Positions 14,917 through 23,421 are shown, counted from the first letter of the stretch. The stretch: DNA of 38,343 nt from Acholeplasmatales bacterium (GCA_007694145.1 RECF01000046.1:1-38343), one strand, 5' to 3'. A program made the numbers and translations. The notes: generated from the letters alone by a model not told the origin.

Positions 14917-15945
14917 ATGCAGATTGATCGCGATTATATTGTGACACTGGCACAAGAGATACTCACGATTCCAAGCCCAAGTGGCTACACGGACGAAATC
15001 ATCGAACGTATTGCCCAGGAAGCGGATGCTTTCGGATTATCACATCGACGGACCAAAAAGGGCAACTTACTCATCACCCTCCCCGGCAAGACCGACAAAA
15101 AAATCGGTTTAAGCGTCCACGTCGATACATTGGGTGCGATGGTTCGAAGTATCAACCAAGACGGCACCCTAAAGTTCACCTCGATTGGTGGACCAAGCTG
15201 GCCGACGCTTGATGGTGAGTATTGCACCATTCAGACTCGGGCGAACCAAACTTACACCGGTACGTTTCTATCCACAAGTCCGGCCGTTCACGTTTTCAAA
15301 GATGCCAACACGAAGGTCCGTTCACCTGAAGAGATGGTGGTTCGCATTGATGAAGTTGTTCGCTCAAAAGAGGATGTCAAAGCACTTGGCATCGAAGTCG
15401 GCAACTACATTTTCTTTGATCCGAAAACCACCATCACACCATCAGGTTTCATCAAATCCCGTTTTCTTGATGATAAAATCAATGTGGCCAGTCTGTTTGG
15501 CATGGTCAAGTTCTTCCGCGATACACACCTAACGCCTGAAGCGACCCTTGAACTGATCATTTCGACGTATGAGGAAGTCGGTCATGGTGCCGCTGCCATT
15601 CCTGAACTTGACGAGATGATCGCCATCGACATGGGCTGCATCGGTGACGACCTCAGTTGTACAGAGTACGATGTGTCCATCTGTGCCAAAGATTCAAGCG
15701 GTCCGTATGATTACGCCCTGACGAATCGTTTTGCAGCACTGGCAAAAGCACATGGTTTGAACTATGCGGTCGACATCTATCCTTATTACGGTTCAGATGT
15801 CAGTGCAGCCCTTAGAGGTGGCAACGATCTCAAAGGTGCCTTGATTGGACCGGGTGTGCATGCAAGTCATGGCATGGAGCGAACGCACATCGATGCGGTC
15901 ATCAACACGGTCAAACTTCTCATTCTTTACACCACGACGTCATAA
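14917..15945 (+). CDS. M42 family metallopeptidase, second copy
   Basis: A 342-residue M42-type cytosolic aminopeptidase. Metal and catalytic residues: His68 and Asp70 in SVHVDTLG, Asp185 in RFLDDKINV, Glu219-Glu220 in TYEEVGHG, Asp238 in IAIDMG, and a C-terminal histidine in HASHGMERTH. It differs clearly from the copy at 2666-3724 and lacks its THLTRGGTDGG stretch, having YPYYGSDVS instead, so the two probably prefer different peptides. The start is the ATG at 14917 with GAGGAG seven bases upstream; the ATG at 14902 is part of that site. It is a single-gene unit on the plus strand with its own promoter and terminator. Confidence 0.92.
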   Translation: MQIDRDYIVTLAQEILTIPSPSGYTDEIIERIAQEADAFGLSHRRTKKGNLLITLPGKTDKKIGLSVHVDTLGAMVRSINQDGTLKFTSIGGPSWPTLDGEYCTIQTRANQTYTGTFLSTSPAVHVFKDANTKVRSPEEMVVRIDEVVRSKEDVKALGIEVGNYIFFDPKTTITPSGFIKSRFLDDKINVASLFGMVKFFRDTHLTPEATLELIISTYEEVGHGAAAIPELDEMIAIDMGCIGDDLSCTEYDVSICAKDSSGPYDYALTNRFAALAKAHGLNYAVDIYPYYGSDVSAALRGGNDLKGALIGPGVHASHGMERTHIDAVINTVKLLILYTTTS

Positions 15946-15947
15946 AA

Positions 15948-15988
15948 AAACAGGCATCCGGGTTGATGAACAATCCGGATGCCTGTTT
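15948..15988. terminator. Bidirectional terminator between convergent genes
   Basis: Perfect 14-base arms AAACAGGCATCCGG and CCGGATGCCTGTTT at 15948-15961 and 15975-15988. A-rich and T-rich flanks on both sides let it act in both directions; the minus-strand T run is the longer. It touches the stop codon of the facing gene. Confidence 0.9.
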
Positions 15989-16926
15989 CATAGAGGTGCC
16001 TCGGCTTTAGTTGCGGTAAATGGATTTTTCTTGAATGGCCTTAAGGCGAAACTCACGATGCCTTTTGGAAAAGCAACCAGTCCTTCTGTGATGACGATGG
16101 GCATCAGCTTGAATGACTCTTTGTAAGCCGCAATACGCAGTTCGGCCTTACTCATCATGTCATTGTCTTTGAACAGGTACCGCCGGGTCACGATGCCGAT
16201 GCGACAGGTGAGGAGTCCGTTTGAAACACCTTGAAAAATCGAGTTTGTGGCGGTTCTTAACATGGGCAGATCGGTGAGGGCTTCACCCGCTTTTGAAGGC
16301 AGCATCTCGGTGAAATTGATGCCTTCGAGGTTTTCGGCGATCATGGCCGTGACGGCAACATTCAAACTGAGTTTGGCAAGATGGGTGTAACTTGGACGAA
16401 AACCGCAAGCCTTCACGATTTCCTTAACCATTTTAATGTTGGTAAAAATCACGCTGAACATGTCTAGCTGCCCGTTTTGCGAAATGGCTGTCGTGACTAG
16501 GACCGTTTTGGAATGATTGATGACGATGCGGTCAATCTCCTTGCGAATGGTTCCCTTGAACACACTTTGCAAGGCACCTGGAAGTTGATCCGGGTCATTG
16601 AGGTGCGACCGCAAATGAAGCTTGTCTGTCTCGGTGATGGCATCACCACGCAACAAGTTTTTTGCGGCAGTGCGGTAAGCCCGAACATTTTTTTCCGGTG
16701 CGGCTTCGATGTCAATGGTGAACGACGGCGCAAAGAAAATGACCCGCAACGGGTTGATAATCAGCACATACAACACAATGAACGCCAAACCATAAAAGCC
16801 ATACTCAACAAACCGATGGACTTGGCGCAACCGTTCGCCGACACTGATGACATTGGCGATGAACACGAGAACCAAAATAACAAGCACTGCGATCAGGATG
16901 CTGATCCAAAATGTTTTTTTACCCAT
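15988..16926 (-). CDS. DUF697/YcjF-like membrane protein
   Basis: A 312-residue protein with two N-terminal transmembrane helices (about residues 7-27 and 43-62) and a C-terminal domain (about 130-290) whose pattern VTTAISQNGQLDMFSVIFTN, KEIVKACGFRP and VSNGLLTCRIG is typical of DUF697 (YcjF/TMEM-like). Members often accompany GTPases, but no GTPase gene is adjacent here. The ATG at 16926 follows an AAAGGGG site. It is transcribed from its own promoter and ends in a bidirectional terminator. Molecular role unknown. Confidence 0.72.
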   Translation of the reverse strand: MGKKTFWISILIAVLVILVLVFIANVISVGERLRQVHRFVEYGFYGLAFIVLYVLIINPLRVIFFAPSFTIDIEAAPEKNVRAYRTAAKNLLRGDAITETDKLHLRSHLNDPDQLPGALQSVFKGTIRKEIDRIVINHSKTVLVTTAISQNGQLDMFSVIFTNIKMVKEIVKACGFRPSYTHLAKLSLNVAVTAMIAENLEGINFTEMLPSKAGEALTDLPMLRTATNSIFQGVSNGLLTCRIGIVTRRYLFKDNDMMSKAELRIAAYKESFKLMPIVITEGLVAFPKGIVSFALRPFKKNPFTATKAEAPL

Positions 16927-16953
16927 GAGAACGACCCCTTTCTAATCAGCTAT

Positions 16954-16959
16954 ATTGTA
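16954..16959 (-). promoter_or_regulatory. Extended -10 promoter of the DUF697-like gene
   Basis: Minus strand TGATACAAT with TACAAT at 16959-16954; no strong -35. The predicted start is about 20 bases before the start codon. Confidence 0.45.
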
Positions 16960-16977
16960 TCATGAAACGCGGAAAAA

Positions 16978-17126
16978 CACTTGTAAAAAAAAGACAGATA
17001 CATCGGCGGTGCCTTCCATGGCTTCGCGTTTTAACCCGTCGTCTTTCCAACGCTACGCACATGTGTTTTTCGACGATTTAGGTCGCACGCTCACCCGGTA
17101 TTGAATCGGGGTGATGCTTGTTTGTC
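16978..17126 (-). other. Unexplained GC-richer, hairpin-rich intergenic stretch (possible small RNA)
   Basis: About 150 bases between the GNAT stop and the DUF697 promoter. On the minus strand it opens with a CACCCCG/CCGGGTG hairpin (17118-17094), continues with TCGTC/GACGA arms around a CACATGTG palindrome, then GC-rich segments, and ends in eight T at about 16994-16986. No reading frame is present. The first hairpin lacks a T run, so it is not a plain terminator. It could be a small RNA or a structured 3' region; I could not match it to a known riboswitch or RNA family by eye. Confidence 0.4.
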
Positions 17127-17573
17127 TCAAACCCTGTTCTTTTCAGTACCTGCGTGCTCACCGTGCGCTATGAACCGTACGAAACAGGCCACACCCGCTT
17201 CGTTTGCCTTCTTGAAACCGACCGCCTCGTAAAACCGGCACGCCTTCAAGTCGTTCGCATCGGTAATCAAAACTGTTTGCCGGACATGAGAAACCGCTGT
17301 AAGCGCTGCTTCAAGAAGCGCGCGACCCACGCCTTTTCGCTGATAAGCCGTCGCGACCAACAAGTCTTGAATGTAGGCGATGTGGGCGTCATCGCCCACC
17401 ACTCTTATCAAGCCGACAAGTTGCCCATCAACCTTAGCGCCTAGCACCAGGATTGATTGGCGAAACATTTTGGCAAACTTCGACCTATCATCAAGATACG
17501 CTTGCCAGCCGACATCTTGATACAAGGTCTGCAAAGCCTCAAGGTCAAAATCCGTCATCGGTTTGATTTGCAT
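17127..17573 (-). CDS. GNAT family N-acetyltransferase
   Basis: A 148-residue acetyl-CoA-dependent acyltransferase. Motif A is visible as IQDLLVATAYQRKGVGRALL, with the QRKGVG pyrophosphate-binding loop, and the C-terminal part has ACRFYEAVGFKKA, typical of GNATs. Acceptor unknown; size and pattern match the many single-domain acetyltransferases acting on small amines or protein N-termini. An AGGAG site lies upstream of the ATG. It is 55 bases downstream of the iron transporter ATPase gene and may be cotranscribed with it. Confidence 0.88.
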   Translation of the reverse strand: MQIKPMTDFDLEALQTLYQDVGWQAYLDDRSKFAKMFRQSILVLGAKVDGQLVGLIRVVGDDAHIAYIQDLLVATAYQRKGVGRALLEAALTAVSHVRQTVLITDANDLKACRFYEAVGFKKANEAGVACFVRFIAHGEHAGTEKNRV

Positions 17574-17628
17574 AGTCCATCACTCCTTATCTCTCATAGG
17601 CTACCACAATCAACCGACTTTGCCAAAC

Positions 17629-18306
17629 TCAGTGTCGTGGGGTGCGAACAACACGCTCTTCATGGACAATGCGACCCCCTTCAAGTACGATGACACGATC
17701 GGCAAGCATCCGGGCATCTTCCTCATCATGCGTAACGAGTATGCTGGTCATGTTGGCCTTTTTGAGCAGTGAGGCCAGTTCGAGACGAATGGTATGTTTC
17801 AGATCGGTGTCAATGTTTGAAAACGGTTCATCAAGCAAGAGCATTTTCGGCATCGGCGCTAACGCACGGGCAAGCGCAACACGCTGTTGTTGGCCACCGG
17901 ACAACTGATGGGGATAGCGACGGGCGAAACCGGTCATCGCAATCATCTCAAGCAGCGCATCCACCCGCGCCTGACGGGCCTTGCGCGGGGTCTTATGCAA
18001 GCCAAACGCAATGTTTTGCGCAACCGTCCGGTGTGGGAACAAGGCATAATCCTGAAAAACAAAGCCGACTTCGCGCTTGTCAGCGGGTGTACATCGGGAC
18101 GTATCACACACCGTTTCACCGGCAATGTGGATGCGGCCGCAGGCGGGCATCTCAAGTCCTGACAACGTCCTGAGCAAGGTGCTTTTGCCCGACCCGCTAC
18201 TGCCTATGATGGCGAGGATTTCACCTTTTTGCATGGTGAAAGTCAGTTGATGGAGCACTGGGGTTTTGGGGTAAGAAAAGGACAAATTCTCAATATGGAC
18301 GTACAT
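17629..18306 (-). CDS. Iron(III)-type ABC importer, ATP-binding subunit
   Basis: A 225-residue ATPase of the FbpC/PotA/CysA class. Motifs: Walker A GSSGSGKST (about 36-44), Q-loop in VFQDYALFPH, signature LSGGQQQR, Walker B MLLLDEPFSNID, and switch histidine in VTHDEEDA. The VFQDYALFPHRTVAQNIAFGL stretch is typical of this class. It lacks the C-terminal regulatory (TOBE-type) domain that FbpC and PotA carry, being about 120 residues shorter. The gene overlaps the permease gene by 17 bases. It energises ferric iron uptake with the two upstream gene products. Confidence 0.9.
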   Translation of the reverse strand: MYVHIENLSFSYPKTPVLHQLTFTMQKGEILAIIGSSGSGKSTLLRTLSGLEMPACGRIHIAGETVCDTSRCTPADKREVGFVFQDYALFPHRTVAQNIAFGLHKTPRKARQARVDALLEMIAMTGFARRYPHQLSGGQQQRVALARALAPMPKMLLLDEPFSNIDTDLKHTIRLELASLLKKANMTSILVTHDEEDARMLADRVIVLEGGRIVHEERVVRTPRH

Positions 18307-19930
18307 GGGCGGATCGACCTCTTTTCTTCGGCCCTGAAAGGGCGTATATCAGTAACGCGGACATCATAATCAAAATCAGTGATGCCACGCCGGTGTCTTG
18401 AATCATCTCATCGCTGGCATATTCGTATATCCGGCTAGCGAGCGTATCATAGTTGGCTGGACGTAATATCAAAGTGAGCGGCAACTCCTTCACCACATCG
18501 ATAAAAACAATGACCGCTGCGGCAAAAAGACTTGACTTAAGTAAAGGAACATCGATTTTCAGCAACGTGGAGAGTTTCCGGTGATTCAGAGTATACGCCG
18601 CTTCCGTAAACGTTTCACCCAACTTGTCATAACCTGCTTCAATGCTGTTGTAACCAATGGCCATGAAGCGCAGGATGTAGGCAAAAACCAACATCCCCAG
18701 ACTCATGGATAAAACGAGGACCGGTGAAGCAGGATTAAGCCAGCGATAAAGAGGATAAAGCTGTCGGTCCACGGTGATGAAAAATAAGTTTACAGCGATG
18801 GCGATGACGGCACCCGGAATGGCATAGCCAAGTGTCGTAGCCTTAAGCCAAGCGCGCTTCCAACCTTTAGGACGGAACCGACCGAAGTTAGCAAGCATCA
18901 GCGCAATGACCACAATCAGTGCTGTGCTACCCAAAGCGATCGTCAGCGTGTTCATGAAGTTATAAAAGAGCGTCATGTTGAGTGTATTACGCCACGTCAG
19001 AACAGCATAATGCATCAGCTGCATCGTCGGAAACAAAAAACCAAACCCAAGGATCAACCAAAGACAAAACGGATGGACAACACGCGCTAGACCCCGTAGC
19101 GGACGCGCTGCGATAACGCGACCTTTGACATGAACGGTATAGCGACGATGTCCCCGCAATACTCTTTCAAGGACCAAAATGACAAACACCATGATCAGTA
19201 GCACCGCAGACAAGCGAATCGCCGTAACCACCTCACCAAAACTGAACCAAGCATTAAAAATCGCAAAGCTGAATACCCGGATATTGAAGTACGCGACAAG
19301 TCCATAATCATTCAATGTTTCAAGAACAACGAGAAACACCCCCCCAATCAAAGCGGGTCGAAGCAACGGTAAAACCACGAGAAAGAAGGCACGGAACGGC
19401 CCAACACCCAACGTCAGGGCACTTTCAGCATACGCAGCACTCTGTCGTTTTAGCGCTGCACGAACAAACAAGTACACATATGGATAGAGTGTGAACACAA
19501 AGATGAAAACCGCCCCGGCCATGGTCATGGGCTGCAACAGCTGTGGCAATGACACAAGGCGTAAAAAGCGGGTCACCGTCCCTGTATAACTCAACATATC
19601 GGCATAGACGTATCCGGCGATATAGGCAGGGACAGCCAAGGGCAAGACCAGCATCCACGAGAGCACGCGCACACCAAAAAAGGTGTAACGTGTTGTCAAT
19701 ACAGCGGCATACGTCCCGATGAGGGCTGTCCCAAATGCTGTCCAGAAAATCATCACACTGGTATTGCGGATGTAGGCAAGCAACCAAATTTGACGAATAT
19801 GGCGCCATGCGTCAGTCGAAGGTTCGAACAGATGACGCAAAATGAACAAAAGCGGGACGATAATCGCCAGTCCCGCTATGAGTGCAAACAAGGAAAACAG
19901 TGGTCCATCATGGTTGATTCGTCGTTTCAT
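18290..19930 (-). CDS. Iron(III)-type ABC importer, fused double permease
   Basis: A 546-residue protein with two tandem binding-protein-dependent permease domains, as in FbpB. About twelve hydrophobic segments are visible. The first EAA-type ATPase-contact loop is ESALTLGVGPFRAFFLVVLP; the second is near EAAYTLNHRKLSTLLKIDVP. The start is taken as the ATG at 19930; a GTG six bases earlier is possible and neither has a strong binding site. The gene is 30 bases downstream of the binding protein and overlaps the ATPase gene. It forms the membrane channel of the importer. Confidence 0.92.
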   Translation of the reverse strand: MKRRINHDGPLFSLFALIAGLAIIVPLLFILRHLFEPSTDAWRHIRQIWLLAYIRNTSVMIFWTAFGTALIGTYAAVLTTRYTFFGVRVLSWMLVLPLAVPAYIAGYVYADMLSYTGTVTRFLRLVSLPQLLQPMTMAGAVFIFVFTLYPYVYLFVRAALKRQSAAYAESALTLGVGPFRAFFLVVLPLLRPALIGGVFLVVLETLNDYGLVAYFNIRVFSFAIFNAWFSFGEVVTAIRLSAVLLIMVFVILVLERVLRGHRRYTVHVKGRVIAARPLRGLARVVHPFCLWLILGFGFLFPTMQLMHYAVLTWRNTLNMTLFYNFMNTLTIALGSTALIVVIALMLANFGRFRPKGWKRAWLKATTLGYAIPGAVIAIAVNLFFITVDRQLYPLYRWLNPASPVLVLSMSLGMLVFAYILRFMAIGYNSIEAGYDKLGETFTEAAYTLNHRKLSTLLKIDVPLLKSSLFAAAVIVFIDVVKELPLTLILRPANYDTLASRIYEYASDEMIQDTGVASLILIMMSALLIYALSGPKKRGRSAHVRPY

Positions 19931-19960
19931 CCACACACACGTCCATCCAGTCTTGTCAAA

Positions 19961-20995
19961 TTATTCCCAACCGACCTCATCCATCAATGTCATGGCCTGC
20001 GTAGCATGAACACCCAATGATGACAAGGGTAAATCCTGTGCCTTGAATGCGCCCCAAGACGTGAGCAGTTCATGGGGTTCAACCGCCGGATTGATCGGAT
20101 ACTCGAAATTGGCATCCGCATAAAGACGTTGCGCTGTTTCGGATACGAGGAACTCCAGGAAACGGATGGCCGCTTCTTTATTGGGGGCATGTTGGGTGAT
20201 GCCGGCGGCGCTGATGTTCACATGGGTACCGGTTGTTGCTTGATTGGGGAAGAAAATTCCCACCGTTTGGGCAACCTCTTGCTCGTATGGATCGCTTGAA
20301 ACGCTCATACGACCAATGTAATACGTGTTCATAATGGCCACATCAGCCACCCCGGCAAGCAAGGCTTTAGCCTGATCCCGATCATTACCTTGCGGATTGC
20401 GTGCGAAATTGGCCACTAGGCCCGCCGCCCAGTCCTTGGCCGCTTCTTCACCCCACAGCGCAATAAAGGAGGCCATCAGACTCTGATTATAAATATTGGT
20501 ACTTGTACGGGTCACCACCCGATTGGCCCACACGGGATCGGTGAGCGCCTCATACGTAGACAGTTCCGAAGGGTTCACGCGTGCCGGATGGTAGACAATG
20601 ACCCGGGCCCGTCGCGTCAAGCCGAACCAATACCCTTCGTCATCTCGGTAGTTTTCCGGAATATTTTCATGTAGCACAGTCGATGCAACCGGCTGTAGCA
20701 ATCCGAATGTCTTCGCACGATGAAGCCGGCCGACATCGGCGATAATCAGCAAGTCCGCCGGTGAGTCCGCCCCTTCGTTTTGCAGTCGGGTGATTAGCGG
20801 ATCGGCACTGTCCCTGACAAGATTGACCTTGATGCCGGTCTCAGCCTCAAACAGAGCATATATGTCGCGGTCGGTATCGTAATGACGTTCCGAGTAGATT
20901 GTCAGGACTTGCTCGGGATTTTCGGAACCAAAACGACACCCACTTAGGAGGATTCCAAGTGTAATCAGTAAAGCAACTACAAGTAACTTACGCAT
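19961..20995 (-). CDS. Iron(III)-type ABC importer, substrate-binding lipoprotein
   Basis: A 344-residue extracellular binding protein anchored by lipid. The signal ends in LLSGC, with Cys20 as the lipidation site. The mature start LTIYSERHYDTDRDIYALFE and the later NTYYIGRM, with paired tyrosines that in FbpA/FutA proteins ligate Fe(III), place it in the ferric-binding family. First gene of the importer operon. The promoter is strong; no clear Fur-type palindrome is visible, although an AT-rich imperfect dyad lies at about 21006-21030 between the -10 element and the start codon. Metal specificity is inferred from family features. Confidence 0.9.
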   Translation of the reverse strand: MRKLLVVALLITLGILLSGCRFGSENPEQVLTIYSERHYDTDRDIYALFEAETGIKVNLVRDSADPLITRLQNEGADSPADLLIIADVGRLHRAKTFGLLQPVASTVLHENIPENYRDDEGYWFGLTRRARVIVYHPARVNPSELSTYEALTDPVWANRVVTRTSTNIYNQSLMASFIALWGEEAAKDWAAGLVANFARNPQGNDRDQAKALLAGVADVAIMNTYYIGRMSVSSDPYEQEVAQTVGIFFPNQATTGTHVNISAAGITQHAPNKEAAIRFLEFLVSETAQRLYADANFEYPINPAVEPHELLTSWGAFKAQDLPLSSLGVHATQAMTLMDEVGWE

Positions 20996-21043
20996 ACTAA
21001 CTCCTTATTTGAAATGTTTTTAAATAAATAGCGTGATGATTTA

Positions 21044-21072
21044 AGTATAACCGAGCCTGTGAACTGTGTCAA
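21044..21072 (-). promoter_or_regulatory. Promoter of the iron importer operon
   Basis: Minus strand TTGACA (21072-21067), 17 bases, TATACT (21049-21044). Predicted start about 21037. Confidence 0.85.
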
Positions 21073-21111
21073 ACCTATCAAGAACTTTTATAAATAGGTC
21101 TGGTAGCACCC

Positions 21112-21151
21112 AAGAAAAAGGCCCTATTCATAGTGAACAGCGCCTTCTTGA
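21112..21151 (-). terminator. Terminator of ntdP
   Basis: Minus strand AAGGC ... TTCA/TGAA ... GCCTTTTTC: an outer stem with AAGGC/GCCTT, an inner TTCA/TGAA stem and a T run. Placed about 50 bases after the ntdP stop. Confidence 0.75.
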
Positions 21152-21200
21152 AAACCGCTTCTTTTACTGACGTAAAACACTTGCCTATCGGGTACTGGTG

Positions 21201-21746
21201 TTATCGTTTTGAACCGTTTTTATACACTTCTTCACTGTAGCGGGTATAGAGTGCCTCAACAACACCGGGCGAAAACGGGCCTTTTCGCCCTTCAATCCAG
21301 TGTTTTAGTGTATCGAGTTCTCTTTCCAAAATTTGTTTCAGACTGTCTGAATAATCCATCTTGATTTTATGCCGGTTGTACTCCTTGCGATCGAGCACGG
21401 TATACGAGTAATCAGGCGAAACTTTGATATCAAGATCATAGTCGATATACTTCAACGCTTCATCATCGATCATATATGGGGAGGCGATGTTGCAATAGTA
21501 AAAAATACCTGTCGGTCTGATAATCCCGATGACATTGAACCATTGGCGTTTAAAAAACCAGGTGACCGATGGTTCGCGCGTATACCAGAAGCGACCGTTC
21601 GCCTCAATGACTTTGGTACGATAATTCGCCAGCACAACCGAATCCGCATCATGTTCCACAACGGTGGCGTGCGCCCATATGCGATGAAGTTTGGCGTTGT
21701 GCTTGTAACTTTGGACAACAAGGTCGTCCCAAAGGTTCACACACAT
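21201..21746 (-). CDS. ntdP: Nucleoside tri-/diphosphate phosphatase, DUF402 (NtdP)
   Basis: A 181-residue DUF402 protein. The diagnostic stretches QSYKHNAKLHRIW, TREPSVTWFFKRQWFNVIG, FYYCNIASP and the metal-binding run EALKYIDYDLDIKV correspond closely to the Staphylococcus/Bacillus NtdP type, which hydrolyses NTPs and NDPs with a divalent metal through the acidic IDYDLD cluster. The C-terminal IEGRKGPFSPGVVEALYTRY is also family-like. Length matches (about 180). The gene stands alone between trmL and the iron operon with its own terminator. The N-terminus (MCVNLWDD) differs from the usual one, and a slightly different start is possible. Confidence 0.9.
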   Translation of the reverse strand: MCVNLWDDLVVQSYKHNAKLHRIWAHATVVEHDADSVVLANYRTKVIEANGRFWYTREPSVTWFFKRQWFNVIGIIRPTGIFYYCNIASPYMIDDEALKYIDYDLDIKVSPDYSYTVLDRKEYNRHKIKMDYSDSLKQILERELDTLKHWIEGRKGPFSPGVVEALYTRYSEEVYKNGSKR

Positions 21747-21824
21747 CGTTCATCACATCCTTGTGCAACCATTATATCACAAAACACAAGGAGTGAAAGT
21801 GTTTTATCTTGCATGCACAGCGGA

Positions 21825-22316
21825 TCAGTCGCGGACGGGTTCGGTGAGATGCAGGCCGGGGTAGTGTTGTTGTCGCAAGGCTTCATATAAGACGATTGCC
21901 ACTGTGTTTGCAAGGTTCAAACTTCGGACTTTATCTGTCATCGGTAGACGAAAACAGTGTCCAGGGTAGGCCGTGCGCACCGCCTCAGGCAAACCGGTTG
22001 ATTCTTTACCAAATATCAAATAAACTGGCAACTTGGCATCCAACGCAAAATCACACCGATCCGGTGTTTGTTCGCCGTATCGTGTGAGGAAGTAAAAACG
22101 ACCGCTGTTTTGGGCGAAAAAATCATCGAAATCATCATACAGACGGTAGTCCAGGTGCTCAAAATGATTGACCGCAAACCGTTTGAAGGTCCGTTCGCTG
22201 AACATGAAGCCAAGCGGGCGAATCAAATGTAAAACTGTATTGGTTGCGACACATGTTCGGATGATGTTCCCGGTGTTTTGAGGAATCTCAGGTTCAAACA
22301 GGACGACGTGGTTCAT
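21825..22316 (-). CDS. trmL: tRNA (cytidine34/uridine34-2'-O)-methyltransferase TrmL
   Basis: A 163-residue SPOUT methyltransferase methylating the 2'-OH at the wobble position of tRNA-Leu isoacceptors. The start MNHVVLFEPEIPQNTGNIIR, the knot motifs LIFGKESTGLPE and RLPMTDKVRSLNLANTVAIV are classic for TrmL. The ATG at 22316 has GGAGG upstream and overlaps the queG stop as ATGA; reading further to 22346 would run into queG. Paired with queG, it makes a small unit for tRNA wobble modification. Confidence 0.95.
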   Translation of the reverse strand: MNHVVLFEPEIPQNTGNIIRTCVATNTVLHLIRPLGFMFSERTFKRFAVNHFEHLDYRLYDDFDDFFAQNSGRFYFLTRYGEQTPDRCDFALDAKLPVYLIFGKESTGLPEAVRTAYPGHCFRLPMTDKVRSLNLANTVAIVLYEALRQQHYPGLHLTEPVRD

Positions 22317-23260
22317 AAAGATGCCTCCATCGCTTCGATGATCCAACTTGCCGTATCGGCAAACCAGGGCACATGGGCGTACTGCGCGAAGACAACGCGC
22401 ATGAGCGGCAGGCTGGCAAGGTGGTTTTGTGTGTAAAGCAATGCAAACGCGTTCCGTTTCAGGACGAGACCCCCACGAAACATGAATGCGTAGTTTCCGT
22501 ATTTTTTTTGCAGTTGCTTGTTGGACTGCGACAACAATGTGGGCAAATGGAGTTCTGCCGCCTCATCGGGTCGGAAGAGATCATGCTGAGGTGGTTTGAC
22601 ATGATGGTTTTTCGGGCAGACTTTTTGACAAATATCACACCCGAACAAGACTGTTTTAAGTGGTTTAACATCCGCGGGTGTCAACGGGATTTTTGCTTGT
22701 GTCACATACGATGAACACTGCCTGATCTTGAAAACATCGCCAAGCGCACCGGTTGGACAGGCCCTCACACACTGGCGACATACCCCACAATCATCTCGCA
22801 CAGCTTGTGGGTTTTGCGGGGTCGGGATATCCACAAGCAACACGCCGATAAAAAAATAGGTACCTAGTTCAGGATGGATGAGCAGCTGATTATGCCCGAT
22901 ATAGCCAAGGCCGGCCTCAGCCGCCGCAAACCGCTCATCAACGGGAGAAATATCCGCATAACCTTTGGCAGCAACGCCCACCGCTTTGTACCGACTTTCC
23001 AGTGTTGAAAACACCTCGGCAAACATGCGGTGATAATCGTCACCATAGGTGTAGCGAGCCAACCGGCCATAGCCGGCACCTTTGTGTGCAACGGGTTCTG
23101 AGGGATAGGCCATGCATAGCACCGCCATGCTTTCATAAGCAGCAAGCAACCCATCATCCTTAAGCCGTTCAGGATGACGCTTTGAAAGGGCACGCAGATA
23201 ATCGTTCGTATTGAGCCAGCGGCTATCGGCCAGCCATGGATGGCACAAGAATGGATCCAT
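22313..23260 (-). CDS. queG: Epoxyqueuosine reductase QueG
   Basis: Catalyses the last step of queuosine synthesis in tRNA, a cobalamin-dependent reduction using two [4Fe-4S] clusters. The cluster cysteines are in CGVCRQCVRACPTGA and CDICQKVCPKN, and the GYIGHNQLLIHPELGTYFFIG segment belongs to the cobalamin-binding part. At 315 residues it is slightly shorter than typical (about 350-380) at the N-terminus, starting MDPFLCHPWL. The ATG at 23260 has AGGAGG eight bases upstream. The gene follows a structured leader with its own promoter and overlaps trmL. Confidence 0.94.
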   Translation of the reverse strand: MDPFLCHPWLADSRWLNTNDYLRALSKRHPERLKDDGLLAAYESMAVLCMAYPSEPVAHKGAGYGRLARYTYGDDYHRMFAEVFSTLESRYKAVGVAAKGYADISPVDERFAAAEAGLGYIGHNQLLIHPELGTYFFIGVLLVDIPTPQNPQAVRDDCGVCRQCVRACPTGALGDVFKIRQCSSYVTQAKIPLTPADVKPLKTVLFGCDICQKVCPKNHHVKPPQHDLFRPDEAAELHLPTLLSQSNKQLQKKYGNYAFMFRGGLVLKRNAFALLYTQNHLASLPLMRVVFAQYAHVPWFADTASWIIEAMEASL

Positions 23261-23281
23261 AAATGCCGCCTCCTATAACAG

Positions 23282-23386
23282 AAAATGGTGGATGCATGAA
23301 GCATCTCACCATTTTATCATGTCGGTCCAGACCTCGGACCGATAGATTCAGCCAGGCAACGTGCAGGACATGCCGTGGCAGGTCAT
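23282..23386 (-). promoter_or_regulatory. Three-hairpin 5' leader of queG
   Basis: Reading towards queG there are three stems: GCCA-GGCA/TGCC-TGGC (23379-23351), TCGGTCC/GGACCGA (23342-23322), and AAAATGGTG with inner GATGC/GCATC closing to CACCATTTT (23315-23282), which lies directly before the queG binding site. The last stem has A-T pairs at its base and could terminate transcription in either direction: it would serve nfo as terminator and queG as attenuator. It does not match the preQ1 riboswitch classes I know. Confidence 0.5.
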
Positions 23387-23390
23387 CTTC

Positions 23391-23413
23391 ATTATATCAT
23401 GATGACGCGGTGC
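23391..23413 (-). promoter_or_regulatory. Promoter candidate for queG-trmL
   Basis: Minus strand TGATATAAT with TATAAT at 23396-23391, and TTGCAT 17 bases upstream. Because it overlaps the end of nfo, queG-trmL can be transcribed independently of cshB-nfo. Confidence 0.55.
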
Positions 23414-23421
23414 ATGCAACT

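Noticed and set aside
16978-17126. SRP RNA or c-di-GMP-I riboswitch
   Set aside because: No SRP core (GGUCAGG...GGAAGGAAGCAGC-like) and no GGGCAAACC segment; a short ACGCGAAGCCATGG likeness to GEMM was not backed by the rest.
21000-21036. Fur or DtxR box before the iron importer
   Set aside because: Only an imperfect AT-rich dyad; no match good enough to claim a binding site.
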